The notes beneath the pieces are model-generated. The model worked only from the letters and a program-made list of their open reading frames with translations, searched no databases and was not told the DNA's origin. A stretch of 64,000 nucleotides of DNA, taken from NCBI GenBank assembly GCA_023614405.1, contig CM042686.1:351300329-351364328 (forward strand), read 5' to 3'. The first letter of the stretch is position 1; every line of letters begins with the position of its first letter. This DNA comes from Avena insularis (taxonomy: Eukaryota; Streptophyta; Magnoliopsida; Poales; Poaceae). Position numbers and translations under genes: made by a program. This document shows, one piece after another, positions 61,150-64,000 of this stretch.

Positions 61150-61635
61150 TGACGAGGTTTAAATCATCAATGCCCATTGTTATGGACTTGGGTTTTGGAG
61201 AAGTAGGGAGCACTGGAAGCATCAATCGGCTAGCAAACAAGCACACGGGGATGCAAGGTTTACCCAGGTTCAGGCCTTGTAGAGGTCCCTACTCCTGCTT
61301 GTCTGCTCTTGGAATTAACAAAGGAATCGAAGATTACAGGGGCGCGCAGATGCAATCTGGCGAGATATGTGGAAACTAGGGTTGTGTGTGTCCTCCTCGC
61401 CGCCCCCTCCTAGCCTTTATATAGATAGGCTAGGTCTCGGGTAGCAGATCGAGTCGGTTACAGGTTAGGGTTTTCCCTTTAAACTTTCTATCTTTGGATT
61501 CTCCTTGTCCCGCAAGCAACCGAGAGTCCACGGGCCACTCGAGTTCTCCATTTTGGCCTTGGCAACGTTGTGGGCTTCCGCAGTATTCAGGACATATATA
61601 CCAAACTCGAGTACTTGTAGGGTATACCCATGTCA
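61150..61635 (-). repeat. 5' LTR of Tat element B, inverted relative to the LTR at 50601
   Basis: 486 bp. Coding-strand start TGACATGGGTATACCC, end AACCTCGTCA. TATATAAA on the minus strand at 61416-61423. Confidence 0.92.
61416..61423 (-). promoter_or_regulatory. TATA box in LTR of Tat element B
   Basis: TATATAAA on the minus strand, conserved in element A's LTR. Confidence 0.55.
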
Positions 61636-64000
61636 AATGGGGTCACTAGAGATCAATGCATGTGTTATATATTTTCAAACCCACACCTTCTTTATGATCC
61701 ACATGACCACACACACACTCCAGTTGGGTGTGTGGTGATGAAACTGCTTCTGCCACACGGGTTCACCATCCCCATGTGGCAGTTGCATATTCTAGGCGCT
61801 CTTTGGGCTTTCTGACCACCATGGTTTGACACAAATGGAGTCTCTAGAGATCAATGCTTGTGTTATATATTCTCAAAACCACACCTTCTTTATGATCCAC
61901 ATGACCACACACACACACTCTAGTTGGGTGTGGTCATGGAACCGCTTCTGTCACATTGGTTCACCATCCCCATGTGGCAGTTGCATATTCCAGGGGCTCT
62001 TTGGGCTTTCTGACCACAATGGTTTGACACAAGTGGAGTCTCTAGAAATCAATGCATGTTTTATATAGTCTCAAAACCACACCTTCTTTATGATCCACAT
62101 AACCACACACACACTCCATTTGGGTGTGGTGATGCAACTGCTTTTGTCACACAGGTTCACCATCCCCATGTGGCAGTTGCATATTCCAGGGGCTCTTTGG
62201 GCTTTCTGACCACCATGGTTTGATACAAATGGAGTCTCTAGAGATCAATAAAGGTGTTACATATTCTCAAAACCACACCTTCTTTATAATCCACATGACC
62301 ACACACATACTCATGTTGGGTGTGGTGATGCAACTACTTCTGCCACACTAGTTCACCATCCCCATGTGGCAGTTGCATATTCTAGGGGCTCTTTGGGATT
62401 TCTGAACACCATGGTTTGACACAAATGGAGTCTCTAGAGATCAATGCAGGTGTTGTATAGTCTCAAAACCACACCTTCTTTATGATCCACATGACCACAC
62501 AAACACTACAGTTTGGTGAGGTGATGCAACTGCTTTTATTGTACGGGTTCACCATCCCCATGTGGTAGTTACATATTCTAGGTCCTCTTTGGGTTGTCTG
62601 ACCACCATGGTTTAACACAAATGGGGTCTCTAGAGATCAACGCATGTGTTATATATTCTCAAAACCACACCTTCTTAATGATCCACATGACCACACACAC
62701 ACTCCAGTTGGGTGTGGTCATGGAACCGCTTCTGTCACACTGGTTCACCATCACCATGTGGCAGTTGCATATTCCCGGGGCTCTTTGGGCTTTCTGACCA
62801 CCATGGGTTGACACAAATGGAGTCTCTAGAGATTAATGCATGTTTAATATAGTCTCCAAACCACACCTTCTTTATGGTCCACATGACCACACACACACTC
62901 TAGTTGGGTGTGGTGATGCAACTGCTTTTGTCACACGGGTTCACCATCCCCATGTGGCAGTTGCATATTCCAGGGGCTCTTTGGGCTTTCTCACAACCAT
63001 GGTTTGATACAAATGGAGTCGCTAGAGATCAATGCAGGAGTTACATATTCTCAAAACCACACCTTCTTTATGATCCACACGACCACACACACACTTCAGT
63101 TGCGTGTGGTGATGCAACTGCTTCTGTAACATGGGTTCACCATCCCCATGTGGCAGTTGCATATTCTAGGGGCTCTTTGGGCTTTCTGACAACCATGGTT
63201 TGACACAAATGGAGTCTCTAGAGATCAGTGCATGTGTTATATATTCTCGAAACCACACCTTCTTTATGATCCACATGACCAAACACACACTCCAGTTGCG
63301 TGTGGTGATGCATTTGCTTCTGTCACACTGGTTCACGATCCCCATGTGTCAGTTGCATATTTCAGGGGATCTTTGAGCTTTCTGAACACCATGGTTTGAC
63401 ACAAATGGAGTCTCTAGAGATCAATGCAGGTGTTGTATAGTCTCAAAACCACACCTTCTTTATGATCCACATGACCACACAAACACTACAGTTTGGTGAG
63501 GTGATGCAACTGCTTTTATCGTACGGGTTCACCATCCCCATGTGGTAGTTGCATATTCTAGGTCCTCTTTGGGTTGTCTGACCACCATGGTTTAACACAA
63601 ATGGGGTCTCTAGAGATCAACGCATGTGTTATATATTCTCAAAACCACACCTTCTTAATGATCCACATGACCACACACACACTCCAGTTGGGTGTGGTCA
63701 TGGAACCGCTTCTGTCACACTGGTTCACCATCACCATGTGGCAGTTGCATATTCCCGGGGCTCTTTGGGCTTTTTGACCACCATGGGTTGACACAAATGG
63801 AGTCTCTAGAGATCAATGCATGTTTAATATATTCTCAAAACCACACCTTCTTTATGATCCACATGACCACACACACACTTCAGTTGGGTGTGGTGATGCA
63901 ACTGCTTCTGTCACACAGGTTCACCATCCCCATGTGGTAGTTGCATATTCCAGGGGCTCTTTGGGCTTTCTGACCACCATGGTTTGACAAAAATGGAGTC
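61636..64000 (+). repeat. Satellite block E
   Basis: About 12 monomers, continuing past the window end. The first is class a (GTCACTAGAG and ACCCACACC). Offsets of 980 bp (5 monomers) join 62440-63019 with 63420-63999. Confidence 0.95.
62440..63419 (+). repeat. 5-monomer higher-order repeat, copy 1 (980 bp)
   Basis: Markers GTGTTGTATAGTCTC, TACAGTTTGGTGAGGTG, TAGGTCCTCTTTGGGTTGTC and ACCATGGGTTGACAC all recur 980 bases later; copy 2 runs from 63420 past the window end. The two conceptual peptides at 62594 and 63574 are identical. Confidence 0.87.

Larger units (their letters stand above)
53479..61635 (-). mobile_element. Truncated Tat-type element B (minus strand): 5' LTR to antisense-gene region
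   Basis: Read on the minus strand: 5' LTR, primer-binding site, gag, protease, reverse transcriptase, RNase H pair, integrase, spacer, then the end of an antisense gene, cut at 53479 where element A begins. It lacks the 3' LTR and the start of the antisense gene. The right flank is AATGG, which does not match the left flank of A (CCTTC), so the pair is not one simple insertion. Confidence 0.88.

Noticed and set aside
50601..61635. One intact LTR element with ordinary direct LTRs
   Set aside because: The two LTRs are inverted, both adjoin primer-binding sites, both are followed by gag, and the flanking 5-mers do not match.
1144..64000. A single-copy host gene or defence-type gene cluster
   Set aside because: Every long frame examined belongs to gag-pol, to the antisense gene of Tat elements, or to satellite or LTR sequence.

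Overview
This window looks like heterochromatin from a large grass genome, most likely a Triticeae species (wheat, Aegilops, rye or barley group). No single-copy host gene is recognisable. The content is one tandem satellite array broken into five blocks by nested LTR retrotransposons, including Ty1/copia elements whose LTRs resemble Triticeae BARE/WIS/Angela-type elements. The assignment to Triticeae is inference from style of sequence; no database was searched.

Layout: (1) 1-5829, the 3' end of a Tekay/Del-type Ty3/gypsy chromovirus (decayed pol with chromodomain remnant) and its very long right LTR. (2) 5830-14570, satellite block A, about 196 bp per monomer, arranged in 13-monomer and 7-monomer higher-order repeats. 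(3) 14571-24225, a complete but dead Ty1/copia element on the minus strand, flanked by GCTTC duplications and itself interrupted by a plus-strand copia solo LTR (17008-18307, CTTAC duplications). (4) 24226-25057, satellite block B. (5) 25058-32583, a second complete but dead copia element on the plus strand (CTTTG duplications). (6) 32584-37341, satellite block C, built from four monomer types in 4-mer then 3-mer order. (7) 37342-49983, a Tat/Retand-type Ty3/gypsy element on the minus strand (ATGCA duplications), carrying an extra gene in antisense near its 3' end. (8) 49984-50600, satellite block D. (9) 50601-61635, a composite of two copies of another Tat-type family in opposite orientation, with 5' LTRs at both outer ends and no 3' LTR. 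(10) 61636-64000, satellite block E, with a 5-monomer higher-order repeat.

Removing the insertions at their target-site duplications restores a continuous satellite phase at the copia and Tat (37342-49983) insertions, so blocks A to D were one array before insertion. The elements keep readable gag, protease, reverse transcriptase, RNase H and integrase regions, but every one has nonsense or frameshift damage, so none looks autonomous. LTR ends, primer-binding sites, polypurine tracts and TATA boxes are still recognisable.

The items most worth a second look are the satellite itself (nested dyad symmetries, several generations of higher-order repeat), the antisense six-exon gene inside the Tat element (phases agree across all introns, and it has its own TATA box and G-box), and the tail-to-tail Tat composite with inverted LTRs.
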